From contig NZ_JAAGPR010000006.1 of the NCBI RefSeq assembly GCF_017104965.1, positions 248,001 to 312,000 on the forward strand: 64,000 nucleotides of DNA, written 5' to 3'. This DNA is from Paraburkholderia sp. Ac-20340. GTDB taxonomy: Bacteria > Pseudomonadota > Gammaproteobacteria > Burkholderiales > Burkholderiaceae. This document shows positions 6,921 through 16,811 of this stretch, piece after piece (the stretch's first letter is position 1; every line of letters starts with the position of its first letter). The notes beneath the pieces are model-generated. The model was not told the origin of the DNA, searched no databases, and saw only the letters and a program-made list of their open reading frames with translations. Made by a program: the position numbers and the translations under genes.

Positions 6921-9443
6921 ATGGTCCAGGTTTTCATGTCGCGGGTTGCGCTGTCGCAGCGCTATCGGGCGCGTGCCGACGGGCGAGATACCGGCGCAGC
7001 GGGATCGGAGCTCGATGAAATTCACACGGGGCACGATCACGCTGGCTGTAGCGCCCAAGCGGGTCATCGCCACGACCATGCGCATGCAGACGACCATGAT
7101 CACGATCACGGCGAACCTGGCCATGCATGCGGTCACGACAGCGCGCACGACCACAGCGGGCATGAACACGGTCATGGTCATGCGCACGATCACGCTGCAC
7201 ACGCCGGTGACTCGTGTTGCCACGGCGCGTCTCCACAAACCGTGCAGAGCCGCCCGGCAGCGCCCGCGCCGGAAGGCACGCAACGCGCGCGGTATCGGAT
7301 CGACAACATGGATTGTCCGACCGAAGAGCGGCTGATCCGCAATCGGCTCGAACCGATGGCAGGCGTCGCGCGTCTCGACTTCGACCTGCTGGCGCGCGAG
7401 CTGACCGTCTATCACACGCTGGCGGACGCCCAGCCGCTCGAATCCGCGTTGCGCGCACTCGACATGGCGCCGCGCGCGCTCGCCGATGGCGACGACGCCA
7501 ACGCAAGCGAAAGCGCCGTCAAGCCCGGCCTCGCGCTGCGCCAGAAGTTGCTGCTCGCAGCCAGCGGTATCGCCGCAGCCGGTGCGGAAATTCTCGCGTG
7601 GACCACGGGCCACGAAGCGGGCGCGCCCGTGTTGATCTGCGCGGCGATTTCGCTGCTGTGCGCGGGCCTGCCGACGCTCAAGAAAGGCTGGATCGCGCTC
7701 AGGAATTTCACGATCAACATCTATTTCCTGATGTCGCTGGCGGTGGCCGGCGCGATCGTGATCGGCAAGTGGCCGGAAGCGGCCATGGTCGTGTTCCTGT
7801 TTGCGCTGGCCGAGGAAATCGAGGCGCTGTCGCTGGAACGTGCGCGTCACGCGATCCGCTCGCTCACCGCGCTCGCGCCCGAAACGGCCGAAGTCTGGTT
7901 CGACGCTGCGGCGTCGCAAGGCGAATGGCGCTCGCTGGCGGTGGTCGAAGTCGCCGTCGGTGCGCGCATCCGCGTGCGTACGGGCGAGCGCGTGCCTGTC
8001 GATGCCCGCGTCGTGGCGGGCCGCGCGGCGCTCGATCAGGCGCCGATCACCGGCGAAAGCCTGCCCGTCGACAAGCTCGAAGGCGATGTGCTTTTCGCGG
8101 GCAGTATCGTCGTCGATGGCGTGGTGGAGGCGGCTGTCACGGCGACCGCGCGCGACAGCACGCTCGCCCGCATTGCCGCCGCCGTGCAGGACGCCCAGGC
8201 GCAGCGCGCCCCGACACAGCGTTTCGTCGATCAGTTCGCGCGCTACTACACGCCCGCCGTGGTCGCGTTCGCGGTGCTGATCGCGGTAGGCGGCCCGCTC
8301 GCGCTGGGTGGCGCGTGGAGCGCGTGGCTCTACAAGGCGCTCGTGCTGCTGGTGATCGCGTGCCCGTGCGCGCTGGTCGTGGCGACGCCGGTGACGGTCG
8401 TGAGCGGCCTCGCGGCGGCAGCGCGCAACGGCATTCTGGTGAAGGGCGGCGTGTGGCTCGAACGCGGCCGTCTGCTCAAGGCGGTGGCGCTCGACAAGAC
8501 GGGCACGCTCACGCGCGGCGCGCCGCAACTCACCGACGTACTGGCGCTGACGGCCATGCCCGAGGCAGAAGCGCTGCGCCTCGCCGCCAGTCTCGACGAT
8601 GCGAGCACGCACCCGGTTGCGCGCGCCGTCGTCGCGGGCTGGCGCGAGCGCGATGGGCAATCGGCGCTGGAAAACGTCACCGATTTCGCGGTGCTCAACG
8701 GTCTGGGCGTGACGGGGCTCATCGGCGGCGAGGCCTGGCATCTTGGCAACCATCGGCTCGTGGAGTCGCTTGGCCTTTGTTCGGACGCGCTCGAGGCGCA
8801 GCTTGCGCGGCTGGAAGGGGCGGGCAAGACGGCCATCGTGCTGTGCTCGTCGCGCGAGGCGGTGGCGATTTTTGCGGTCGCCGATGCGGTGCGGCCCGAG
8901 AGCGCGCCGGCCATCCGCGAACTCAAGCGGCTGGGCGTGACGCCGGTGATGCTGACCGGCGATAACCCGACCACGGCGCGTGCGATTGCGGGCCCGCTCG
9001 GAATCGACGATGCGCGCGGCAATCTCTTGCCGCAGGACAAGCAGGATGCGATTGCGCAACTTGCCACGCAGCGTGGCATGACGGCGATGGTCGGCGACGG
9101 CGTCAACGACGCGCCCGCGCTGGCTCGCGCCGACATCGGCTTCGCGATGGGCGCGGCGGGCACGGCGACGGCGCTGGAAACCGCCGACGTCGCGATCATG
9201 GACGACGATCCGCGCAAGATCGCGGCGTTTATCGGGCTCAGCCGCAAGGTTTCGGCGGTGCTGATGCAGAACATCGTGCTCGCGCTCGGCATCAAGGTGG
9301 TGTTCCTGGCGCTCGCGCTGGCGGGCGAGGCGACGCTCTGGATGGCCGTGTTCGCCGATGTGGGCGCGAGCCTGCTGGTTGTGGCCAATGGCCTGCGGGT
9401 GCGGCGGCATTTCGCGGATCGGCGGACGATGCTGGCGGACTGA
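6921..9443 (+). CDS. cadA: Heavy-metal P1B-type ATPase (Cd/Zn/Pb exporter)
   Basis: An 840-residue inner-membrane ATPase exporting divalent soft metals. It starts with a long His/Asp-rich region (about residues 36-97) and then one HMA domain with the MDCPTEE motif (130-136) typical of Zn/Cd/Pb pumps. The membrane CPC motif is at 481-483, the phosphorylated Asp in DKTGTLT at 525, and TGDNP and GDGVNDAPA follow in the ATP-binding domain. Control by CadR is expected from the shared promoter. The His-rich arm is unusually long and may buffer metal. Confidence 0.93.
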   Translation: MVQVFMSRVALSQRYRARADGRDTGAAGSELDEIHTGHDHAGCSAQAGHRHDHAHADDHDHDHGEPGHACGHDSAHDHSGHEHGHGHAHDHAAHAGDSCCHGASPQTVQSRPAAPAPEGTQRARYRIDNMDCPTEERLIRNRLEPMAGVARLDFDLLARELTVYHTLADAQPLESALRALDMAPRALADGDDANASESAVKPGLALRQKLLLAASGIAAAGAEILAWTTGHEAGAPVLICAAISLLCAGLPTLKKGWIALRNFTINIYFLMSLAVAGAIVIGKWPEAAMVVFLFALAEEIEALSLERARHAIRSLTALAPETAEVWFDAAASQGEWRSLAVVEVAVGARIRVRTGERVPVDARVVAGRAALDQAPITGESLPVDKLEGDVLFAGSIVVDGVVEAAVTATARDSTLARIAAAVQDAQAQRAPTQRFVDQFARYYTPAVVAFAVLIAVGGPLALGGAWSAWLYKALVLLVIACPCALVVATPVTVVSGLAAAARNGILVKGGVWLERGRLLKAVALDKTGTLTRGAPQLTDVLALTAMPEAEALRLAASLDDASTHPVARAVVAGWRERDGQSALENVTDFAVLNGLGVTGLIGGEAWHLGNHRLVESLGLCSDALEAQLARLEGAGKTAIVLCSSREAVAIFAVADAVRPESAPAIRELKRLGVTPVMLTGDNPTTARAIAGPLGIDDARGNLLPQDKQDAIAQLATQRGMTAMVGDGVNDAPALARADIGFAMGAAGTATALETADVAIMDDDPRKIAAFIGLSRKVSAVLMQNIVLALGIKVVFLALALAGEATLWMAVFADVGASLLVVANGLRVRRHFADRRTMLAD

Positions 9444-9466
9444 AGCGTCGAAGCTTCAACGAAGAG

Positions 9467-9491
9467 GCGGGCCATGACGGCTCGCTTTTTT
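9467..9491 (+). terminator. Rho-independent terminator after cadA
   Basis: GCGGGCC and GGCTCGC pair (one G-T) around a 5-nt loop and are followed by six T, 24 bp after the cadA stop codon. Confidence 0.75.
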
Positions 9492-9600
9492 GACCTCTCT
9501 TATGCAACTAACAGCCAAGCGCGGCCTTTTCCAAGAAGTTCGAATTCCGTCGTACTGAATCCCTATCAGCGGACATCAATGCGAACTCGCGCGACGCACA

Positions 9601-12600
9601 TCAGATAGAGCGCAGCAGGGCCGCACGTAACATCGCCTGGGTGGCCAGGTCGACATCGCCGCGAAATTCCACACGTCCGGCAATCAGCGTGGCGACGGGC
9701 AAGCCGTCGCGAAACGCGATGCGATTGCCCGCCACCGCGGGCACTTTATCGCCCGGCAGCAGCGTCCCGAGCAGATTGAGCGGATCGGAAGCGGCGATGC
9801 AAACCACGGCGGCTTCGTCGACGTGATCCGGTTGATCGGCGTTATCCGCCGCACCGCGCCGCCGCACCTCGCGCAGCAGCGGAATCGCTTCAGGCAGCGC
9901 AAACTGCTCGCCCGAGATTCCCGTCACGAAACGCCCGCCGCGCACATGGCCGCGCGCCTCCATGCGATGCAGCACGCGCAGCAGATCACGCCACGGCGGC
10001 AGCCAGGACGCCTCGCGCGCCAACAGTTGCCAGCAGATCACGCCATAGCGGCGCAGCAAAACGCTCGCGATGTGTTCGAGCAGGTCGCTGTCCATCGGCG
10101 CGCGGCGCGTCGGCGCAACCGCTTTCGGGACAGCGGCCTCGGCGGTGTCGATCGTCAGCGTCACGCGCCGCAAAACCGCCCAGCGCCCCGCATCGGCCAT
10201 CGAACCCACGAGCGGCCCGAAGCCACGCGGCCTGCGCTTGCCGTGATACGCCGGGCGTTTCGCCGCTGGCCGCACCAAGGCGCGCAGGCCCGCGAAACTA
10301 TCGGCGTTCACCAGACCGGCCGCGACCAGTTCGCCGAGCGCGCTCTCCAGTTCGACGCCAAGCAGATGCGCATCGGCGGCGAGTTCGTCGAAGAACATCG
10401 CGCCGTGATGCATCAGCGCGTCATAAACGCGTCGCGCGCGTGCCGCGATTTCTGCTTCGGGCGCGTCGAGCAAAGCGGTCCAGCGCGCCAGTTCCCGACG
10501 CGGCAGCAGCACGACCGGCGTGCTGCGCACGGTCGTCGACGCCGCGGTGCGCGCCGGCAGCCGCGCCCATGTGATGCGCCCGGAGCGGCACAGATCGTCG
10601 AGCAGCAGGGGCGTGTAATCGTCGATACGCGCGGGCAGGATTTCGTCCTCCCACGCCAGCGCCGACGCTTCCCAGCCTTCGAGCTGATCGAGCATCGCCA
10701 CGAGCGCGTCGCGGCCCGAGCCGCGCGAGCCCGCCGCAATGTGCTGCCATTCGAACAGGAAGCGCATGAAATCGTGGCGTTCGACCGGCTCGATTTCGCG
10801 ACGCAGCTTGCGCACGGTATAGCGATGAATGCGCGCGAGCAGATGCCGCTCGCACCATTCCTCGTCGCGCGTGCCGGGCGTAAAGCGCCCGCGCATGACC
10901 GAACCTTCGGCTTCGAGGCGCGTTAGCGCCAGCGCGGCCACGCTGGCTTCCAGCGCGAGCGGCCGCGCCACCTGCGCGACGGTGAGCGGTCCGAAACCCG
11001 AAAGCCGCGCGCGCACCAGTTCGACGAGCGCGGCGTCTTCGGTCCACGTTTCGGTCCACGTTTCGGCGCGCGCATCATCGAGCGGCGCGAGCGGCGGTTC
11101 GCACTGCGCGTGCGGATAGATCGCCAGCACGCAGGCAAGCCGCTCGATGCTCACCCACAGCGCTTCCCGATCGTCGATGGGCACGCGCGTCACGCGGCCG
11201 CCTTTGGCCAGTTCGTCGAGCCAGCCAGTCCAGTCCGATGACGGCGACGTTTGCACTTCGCTGTGCGCGAGCGCCCCGAGCGCGTTGAGCGCGTCGTGCA
11301 TTTCATCGGCGTTGCGCACCTGCGGCCAGGCCTCTTCGCGCACGCTCGCAATGGCTTCGGCATCGAGCGCGCCCAGATCGTCGGCGGATTCCGGGTCGCT
11401 CCAGCGGCGCGAGAGCACCGCCTGGGTGCGGCGCTCTTCGAGCGGCGCATCGTCGAGAAACGCGTAGGGGCGCGCGGTGAGAATTTCAGCCGCAAGCGGC
11501 GAAGGCGCCGACAATTCGCGCGTCACCAGCCGCACCTCGCCGCGCTCCATGCGACGCAGCAGCGCGAGCCATGTTTCGGTATCCATCGCATCGTGCAGGC
11601 AATCGTCGAGCGTCTGATCGACCAGCGGATGCGGCGGAATCTCGCGCTCGCCCGCCAGATTTTCGACGCAGGCGACCTGATCGGGAAACACCGCGGCGAG
11701 CAGGTCTTCGCTGCGCATACGCTGGATCTGCGGCGGCGTTTTGCGCCCGCCGGTCTGACGCGGCAGCGCGAGCGCAGCCGTGGCGTTCCAGCGCCAGCGC
11801 ACGCCGAACAGCGGCGCGTCGAGCAGCGCCTGCACCAGCAGATGTTCGGCCGTATTCGAGTGCAGATAGCGCCACACTTCGTCGAGCGCGAAACTGTGCG
11901 CGCCGGTCAGCGAGAGGATGATGGCGTCTTCGGTGGCGGCCGCCTGCAGTTCGAAATTGAACTGACGGCAAAAGCGCTTGCGCAGCGCGAGTCCCCACGC
12001 ACGGTTCATGCGGCTGCCGAACGGCGAATGAATCACGAGTTGCGTGCCGCCCGATTCATCGAAAAAGCGCTCCATCACGAGCGTGTTTTGTGTCGGCAGG
12101 ACCGTGAGCGCCTGACGCGCGCGGGCGAGGTATTCGACGATCTGGCGCGCGGGCGCATCGTCGAGGCCGAGCGTGTCGCAAAGCCATGCCGTGGTGTCCT
12201 CGATCGCGGCTTGACGATCGATCGACGATTCGTCATCCGAATGAATCGATAATTCGCTGAGTTTCGCGTCGATCTGCGCACGCAAACGCGAAATCGCGAA
12301 CGACAACTCGTCGCTGCGGCCAGGCGCTTCGCCCAGCCAGAACGGAATATTGGGCGGCTGACCTTGCGCATCTTCCACACGCACGCGGCCCGCTTCGATG
12401 CGCAAGATCCGGTACGACGCATTGCCCAGCTGGAACACGTCGCCGGCCAGGCTTTCGACGGCGAAATCTTCGTTCACCGTGCCGATCTGCATGCTCTGCG
12501 GTTCGAGCAGCACGGCGTAATCGGCGTTATCGGGAATCGTGCCGCCGGACGTGAGCGCGGTCAGGCGTGCGCCGCGCCGCGCCCGCAGCGTCCGACTCAC

Positions 12601-14061
12601 CACGTCGCGATGCAGATAGGCGGCGCGCGGTCCGTGGCGGCTCGTGAAACCATCGGCGAGCATGCGCAGCACCGCATCGAACGTCGCGCGTTCGAGTTGC
12701 GCATACGGCGCGCTGCGGCGCACGAGCGCAAAGAGCGCATCTTCGCGCCACGCCTCGCAGGCCACTTCGGCGACGATCTGCTGCGCCAGCACGTCGATCG
12801 GCGCATGCGGCAGCGTGATGCGATCGAGTTCGCCGCGCCGCACGCAATCGAGCAGGGCGGCGCATTCGATCAAATCGTCGCGCGAGGTGGCGAACAGACG
12901 GCCCTTCGGCGTGCCGCCCACCTGATGGCCGGAGCGCCCGACGCGCTGCAGGAAGGCCGCAATCGAGCGCGGCGAACCGATCTGCGCGACAAGATCCACA
13001 TCGCCGATATCGATGCCGAGTTCCAGCGAGGCGGTCGCCACCAGCACGCGCAAATCGCCGCGCTTGAGGCGCTGTTCGGCATCGAAACGATGCTCGCGCG
13101 CGAGACTGCCGTGATGCGCGGCCACGGCCTCGCCGCCCAGACGGTCGGTCAGATGACGCGCGACGCGCTCGGCCATGCGCCGCGTGTTGACGAACACGAG
13201 CGTGGTGCGATGCATCGCCACCAGCTCGGCGATGCGGTCGTACACGCGCTCCCAGACATCGTTCGCCATGACCGCTTCGAGCGGCACGGGCGGGACTTCG
13301 AGCGCGAGATCGCGGGCGCGCACGTGGCCTGCATCGACGATCTCGCAGGCGGGCGGCGTGGCCGGATCGTCGCCCATGCCGACCAGAAAGCGCGCGACGG
13401 TTTTAATCGGCTTTTGGGTCGCGGAAAGCCCGATGCGCAGCGGCCGTTCGGCACAGAGCGCGTCGAGCCGTTCGAGGCTCAGCGCCAGATGCACGCCGCG
13501 TTTGTTGCCCGCCACCGCATGAATTTCGTCGACGATCACGGTGCGCGTGCTCGCCAGCATGCTGCGACCCGACGCGGAACCGAGCAGCACGTAGAGCGAT
13601 TCGGGCGTGGTCACGAGAATATGCGGTGGGTGACGGCGCAGCGCGGCGCGTTCGGGCTGCGGCGTGTCGCCGGTGCGCACCGCCGCGCGAATCGCGACGC
13701 CCGGCAGGCCAAGCCGCGCGAGTTCTTCGCCGATACCTTCGAGCGGGCGTTCGAGATTCAGGCGGATGTCGTTGGACAGCGCCTTGAGCGGCGAAACGTA
13801 GACCACGAGCGTCGCGTCGGGCAGCGCGCCGTCGCTGGCGAGACCTTCGCGCACGAGCGCGTCGATGGCGGTGAGAAAGGCCGTGAGCGTTTTGCCCGAA
13901 CCCGTCGGCGCGGCAACCAGGGTGGCGCGGCGGCTTTCGATCAGCGGCCAGGCGGCTCGTTGGGCGGGCGTTGGCGCGTCGAAGCTGCGCCGGAACCAGG
14001 CGGCCACGGCCGGATGGAAGAGATCGAGCGGGTCGTCGGGGGGCGTGGGGAGCGAGGCCAT
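9601..14061 (-). CDS. lhr: Lhr-type large ATP-dependent DNA helicase
   Basis: A 1486-residue superfamily 2 helicase, the length of bacterial Lhr. Walker A APTGSGKT lies at 51-58 and the Walker B DEIH box at 178-181. SATQKP marks motif III, and [15 protein letters not shown] and QRVGRSGHQ belong to the second RecA-like domain. The long C-terminal part corresponds to the winged-helix and AlkZ-like Lhr C-terminal domains. Lhr unwinds 3' tailed duplexes and is implicated in DNA repair. It is a single gene; the 157 bp before cadA hold only the cadA terminator. Confidence 0.9.
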   Translation of the reverse strand: MASLPTPPDDPLDLFHPAVAAWFRRSFDAPTPAQRAAWPLIESRRATLVAAPTGSGKTLTAFLTAIDALVREGLASDGALPDATLVVYVSPLKALSNDIRLNLERPLEGIGEELARLGLPGVAIRAAVRTGDTPQPERAALRRHPPHILVTTPESLYVLLGSASGRSMLASTRTVIVDEIHAVAGNKRGVHLALSLERLDALCAERPLRIGLSATQKPIKTVARFLVGMGDDPATPPACEIVDAGHVRARDLALEVPPVPLEAVMANDVWERVYDRIAELVAMHRTTLVFVNTRRMAERVARHLTDRLGGEAVAAHHGSLAREHRFDAEQRLKRGDLRVLVATASLELGIDIGDVDLVAQIGSPRSIAAFLQRVGRSGHQVGGTPKGRLFATSRDDLIECAALLDCVRRGELDRITLPHAPIDVLAQQIVAEVACEAWREDALFALVRRSAPYAQLERATFDAVLRMLADGFTSRHGPRAAYLHRDVVSRTLRARRGARLTALTSGGTIPDNADYAVLLEPQSMQIGTVNEDFAVESLAGDVFQLGNASYRILRIEAGRVRVEDAQGQPPNIPFWLGEAPGRSDELSFAISRLRAQIDAKLSELSIHSDDESSIDRQAAIEDTTAWLCDTLGLDDAPARQIVEYLARARQALTVLPTQNTLVMERFFDESGGTQLVIHSPFGSRMNRAWGLALRKRFCRQFNFELQAAATEDAIILSLTGAHSFALDEVWRYLHSNTAEHLLVQALLDAPLFGVRWRWNATAALALPRQTGGRKTPPQIQRMRSEDLLAAVFPDQVACVENLAGEREIPPHPLVDQTLDDCLHDAMDTETWLALLRRMERGEVRLVTRELSAPSPLAAEILTARPYAFLDDAPLEERRTQAVLSRRWSDPESADDLGALDAEAIASVREEAWPQVRNADEMHDALNALGALAHSEVQTSPSSDWTGWLDELAKGGRVTRVPIDDREALWVSIERLACVLAIYPHAQCEPPLAPLDDARAETWTETWTEDAALVELVRARLSGFGPLTVAQVARPLALEASVAALALTRLEAEGSVMRGRFTPGTRDEEWCERHLLARIHRYTVRKLRREIEPVERHDFMRFLFEWQHIAAGSRGSGRDALVAMLDQLEGWEASALAWEDEILPARIDDYTPLLLDDLCRSGRITWARLPARTAASTTVRSTPVVLLPRRELARWTALLDAPEAEIAARARRVYDALMHHGAMFFDELAADAHLLGVELESALGELVAAGLVNADSFAGLRALVRPAAKRPAYHGKRRPRGFGPLVGSMADAGRWAVLRRVTLTIDTAEAAVPKAVAPTRRAPMDSDLLEHIASVLLRRYGVICWQLLAREASWLPPWRDLLRVLHRMEARGHVRGGRFVTGISGEQFALPEAIPLLREVRRRGAADNADQPDHVDEAAVVCIAASDPLNLLGTLLPGDKVPAVAGNRIAFRDGLPVATLIAGRVEFRGDVDLATQAMLRAALLRSI

Positions 14062-14152
14062 GGGCTGTGCTTTGCTCGGGTGGGTTCGTCCGCTGAGGTG
14101 TGGATTGGCCTGTCGTTGCGCAGAAATTTACCCGTCAGCGGCCCACGCGCAC

Positions 14153-14548
14153 TCACAGCAGATGCGCGGACTGCTCCTGTCTGGTAAGCAAGGACACGGC
14201 CTTCTTGTCGAATGACACGAAAGTATCCGCGCCAAGCCAGGTGCCGTCGTAGGCGATTACTCCGTCAGCAAAATCGCCGCCTGCTTCGAGGATCGCGAGA
14301 CCGGCTTCGGTTGCTGGACGATTCATGGCGACCTTTTCCGTGGCAATCAGCGCCCGGATGGCAGTGGCGATATCGCTTTTTTCGAAACCATAAACCCGGC
14401 GTAGAACCCAGACGAATTCGCAAAGGCAGGGTAGCGGGATGGCGATCAGCGAGGCGTCTTTTAGCGCTTTGTCCACGGCGCGCGCCTGCTTTTCGTCGTC
14501 ACGCACGACGCCGCGAACCAGCACGTTTGTATCGACGGTGATTTTCAT
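14153..14548 (-). CDS. PIN-domain (VapC-like) toxin
   Basis: A 131-residue PIN nuclease. Acidic metal ligands are in place: Asp6 in ITVDTNVLV, Glu44 in LCEFVWVL, Asp92/Asp95 in GGDFADGV and a late Asp in FVSFDKK. VapC toxins cleave tRNA or rRNA; the target here is unknown. Its ATG overlaps the antitoxin TGA (ATGA), so the pair is translationally coupled with the antitoxin first, the usual order. Confidence 0.88.
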   Translation of the reverse strand: MKITVDTNVLVRGVVRDDEKQARAVDKALKDASLIAIPLPCLCEFVWVLRRVYGFEKSDIATAIRALIATEKVAMNRPATEAGLAILEAGGDFADGVIAYDGTWLGADTFVSFDKKAVSLLTRQEQSAHLL

Positions 14549-14796
14549 TCGTCCCCGGCCCAGCCCGATGCCGCGGCATCGTTGATTTCCTCGATACTCG
14601 CGACTTTGGTAGTCTTGCCCGCGAGCAGACCAAGGAAGCCGTCGATCGATCCCGTCGGCCGCGAAGCGCGTAATTCCGCCCGGCCGTCGGGCAACAGGTC
14701 CAGTTCAATTTTTTCGCCGGGTTGGATGCCCAGGTGCTGCAGCACTTCCTTCCGGAAAGTCACCTGTCCCCGCGAAGTTACAGTGAGTGTGCTCAT
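14545..14796 (-). CDS. AbrB/MazE-type antitoxin
   Basis: An 83-residue protein. The N-terminal half (TLTVTSRGQVTFRKEVLQHL, GEKIELDLLPDG) is an AbrB/SpoVT swapped-hairpin DNA-binding fold. The C-terminal tail is short and acidic and probably wraps the PIN toxin. The start at 14796 is the ATG followed by this domain; upstream in-frame sequence to 15168 is the antisense of the aldo/keto reductase. It should neutralise the toxin and repress its own promoter through the palindrome at 14828-14847. Confidence 0.87.
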   Translation of the reverse strand: MSTLTVTSRGQVTFRKEVLQHLGIQPGEKIELDLLPDGRAELRASRPTGSIDGFLGLLAGKTTKVASIEEINDAAASGWAGDE

Positions 14797-14827
14797 GGCG
14801 CTTCTCCATTCATTCACGCAGTCTAGT

Positions 14828-14847
14828 GTAATGCATATTTGCATTAC
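14828..14847. promoter_or_regulatory. Perfect palindromic operator of the toxin-antitoxin pair
   Basis: GTAATGCA-TATT-TGCATTAC is a perfect 8-bp inverted repeat located 31 bp upstream of the antitoxin ATG, where an autoregulatory AbrB-type operator is expected. Confidence 0.72.
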
Positions 14848-15001
14848 CAGATGGGCGCGATGCTGATCTAAATCAAGGCATGGATGCAAATTGCGCGTGA
14901 GCGCATCGAAACCCGTCTCAAGCAAGCCCCGCCCGAACGCAGTATCCTCGCCCCGCTGGATGTCTCTTCGATGTTCCCTCGGTTCACGACGGAGTTTCCC
15001 C

Positions 15002-16045
15002 ATGCGATACAACACACTCGGCCGCACTGGCCTGTTAGTTTCCGAGCTTTGCCTCGGCACCATGACTTTCGGCGGCGGTTCGGGCATCTGGAACCAGATC
15101 GGCGATCTGCAACAGGCCGATGCCGAACGCCTCGTCGGCCGCGCGCTCGACGCGGGCATCAATTTCATCGATACGGCGGATATTTACTCACAAGGCGTCT
15201 CGGAGCAAATCACCGGCCAGGCGCTGAAAAACCTCAAGATCGCGCGCGATCAGGTCGTGGTCGCGACCAAGGTGCTCGGCGAAATGGGGCCGTCGCCGAA
15301 CCAGCGCGGCGCGACGCGCTATCACATCATGGAAGGCGTGAAGGCCAGCCTCAAACGTCTGCAGCTCGACCATATCGACCTTTATCAGATTCACGGTTTC
15401 GATCCCGTCACGCCGATCGAGGAAACCGTGCGCGCCTTCGATACGCTCGTGCAGCACGGCCATGTGCGCTACGTGGGCGTGTCGAACTGGGCGGCGTGGC
15501 AGATCGTCAAGGCGCTGGGTATTGCGCATCATCACGGCCTCGCGCGTTTCGAGTCGCTGCAGGCGTATTACACGATCGCGGGCCGCGATCTGGAGCGCGA
15601 AATCGTGCCGATGCTGGCAAGCGAAGGCCTCGGGCTGATGGTGTGGAGTCCGCTCGCGGGCGGCCTGCTGAGCGGCAAATATGGGCGCGAGCAGCAGGGC
15701 GAGGCGGGCAGTCGCCGCACCACGTTCGATTTTCCGCCGGTCGAGCGCGAGCGCGCATGGGATTGCGTCGATGCAATGCGATCGATCGCGAACCAGAAGG
15801 GCGTCTCGGTCGCGCAGATCGCGCTGGCGTGGCTGCTGCATCAGCGCGCGGTGACGACGGTGATCGTGGGTGCCAAACGCGTCGATCAACTCGACGACAA
15901 CGTCGCGGCCACCAAGGTCAAGCTCTCGACCGAAGAACTGGCGATCCTCGACGATGTGAGCCGTCTGCCCGCCGAATACCCGGGCTGGATGCTCGCGCGC
16001 CAGGGCGATGCGCGGCTCGAGCAGTTACGCCAAAGCGAGCGGTAA
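15002..16045 (+). CDS. Aldo/keto reductase (Kv-beta / YajO-like)
   Basis: A 347-residue TIM-barrel NADPH-dependent reductase. The catalytic tetrad is present: Asp57 and Tyr62 in IDTADIYSQG, Lys90 in VVVATKVLG and His131 in LYQIHGFD. The start at 15002 gives the standard MRYNTLGRTGL opening; the in-frame extension upstream is unrelated. It lies divergent from the toxin-antitoxin promoter. The substrate is unknown; such enzymes commonly reduce reactive aldehydes. Confidence 0.9.
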   Translation: MRYNTLGRTGLLVSELCLGTMTFGGGSGIWNQIGDLQQADAERLVGRALDAGINFIDTADIYSQGVSEQITGQALKNLKIARDQVVVATKVLGEMGPSPNQRGATRYHIMEGVKASLKRLQLDHIDLYQIHGFDPVTPIEETVRAFDTLVQHGHVRYVGVSNWAAWQIVKALGIAHHHGLARFESLQAYYTIAGRDLEREIVPMLASEGLGLMVWSPLAGGLLSGKYGREQQGEAGSRRTTFDFPPVERERAWDCVDAMRSIANQKGVSVAQIALAWLLHQRAVTTVIVGAKRVDQLDDNVAATKVKLSTEELAILDDVSRLPAEYPGWMLARQGDARLEQLRQSER

Positions 16046-16061
16046 TACACAAGCCGCACGC

Positions 16062-16091
16062 AAAAAAAAGCGGCGCCGTAAAAGGCGCCGC
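16062..16091 (-). terminator. Rho-independent terminator of the BON gene
   Basis: On the minus strand, GCGGCGCC and GGCGCCGC pair over a 6-nt loop and run into eight T. It is 24 bp past the BON-protein stop codon. Confidence 0.85.
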
Positions 16092-16114
16092 GTTCTCTCA
16101 GGCACACAGCCGCA

Positions 16115-16459
16115 TTACTGCGCCGCCACTACCTTCAGGTGGTTCTTCACCGAATTCACACCCGACACGCCTTCCACCACTTGCTTGGCGTTGTCGCGGT
16201 CTTCGGCGGTCGGCACCGTGCCGGTCAGCGAGACCGTGCCCTTGCGCGTCTTCACGTGGATATGTTCCGACTTCACGTTCTTCGCGCCGAGCAGTTCGGC
16301 CTTCACCTTGGTGGTGATGGTTGCGTCGTCAACGTGTTGACCGACGCTTTCGGAACTGCCCGACGGCGCCGAAGCCGCCGTGGTCTGTGCGCCGGCCATC
16401 AGCGCGAAGGTCATGCAGGCCACGCCGGCAGCGGTCTTGAGCATCAGAGTGCGCTTCAT
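16115..16459 (-). CDS. Secreted BON-domain protein (OsmY-like)
   Basis: A 114-residue protein with a Sec signal peptide (about residues 1-24, cleavage after MAGA) and one BON domain (about 43-112: DATITTKVKAELL, KGTVSLTGTV). BON domains are thought to bind membranes or phospholipids in the periplasm, often under osmotic or envelope stress. The start at 16459 has AGGAG 7 nt upstream and restores the signal peptide; the longer frame does not. It is a single gene with its own terminator. Confidence 0.86.
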   Translation of the reverse strand: MKRTLMLKTAAGVACMTFALMAGAQTTAASAPSGSSESVGQHVDDATITTKVKAELLGAKNVKSEHIHVKTRKGTVSLTGTVPTAEDRDNAKQVVEGVSGVNSVKNHLKVVAAQ

Positions 16460-16811
16460 AGGAATTCTCCTTGTGTGGGTTGATGATCGTGCACCAGTAC
16501 CGCAAGGTGCGTGCCGCGCTGCGGCTCGCGGGTCGCAAACGCCTCGCAAACGCCATCGGCAAGGGGTTCGAGCACGCATTATCTGGGAAAGCAGGCGTGC
16601 AATCGCGTGATCCTGCAACGGCTCAATCGACGATCATCGGGCACGTAATTTTTCCGGGCGATTGTAAAAACGTCTGCAGAGTAGGTGGGCGCGCTGACGT
16701 GTTTCGGCCCTTAGCAAGCCCCGATCCCGTTATAAAACAAGCGTTTGTAAAAACTGGCATGGGTGTTGCGTATCAGGGCGCATTGACCTCAATCTCAAGA
16801 ACGGGACTGCC
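16460..16811. other. Divergent intergenic region between BON gene and rpoN
   Basis: 352 bp without a gene. It must hold the BON promoter (leftward) and the rpoN promoter (rightward). The only signal I can point to is the sigma-54-like box at 16755-16770. Confidence 0.6.
16755..16770 (+). promoter_or_regulatory. Sigma-54 type (-24/-12) promoter match upstream of rpoN
   Basis: TGGCAT-GGGTG-TTGCG matches the TGGCAC-N5-TTGCA consensus with the invariant GG and GC exactly 10 nt apart. It lies 41 bp before the rpoN ATG, a normal leader length. It implies that RpoN helps transcribe its own gene. Not tested; a chance match of this quality is possible but the position is telling. Confidence 0.6.

Noticed and set aside
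6876..9410. 844-residue open frame antisense to the metal ATPase
   Set aside because: High GC leaves the antisense frame open; its product is an Arg/His-rich, low-complexity sequence without domains, whereas the plus strand has every P-type ATPase motif.
12364..14187. 607-residue open frame antisense to the Lhr helicase
   Set aside because: Same cause; no motifs and Arg/His-rich. The helicase frame is complete.
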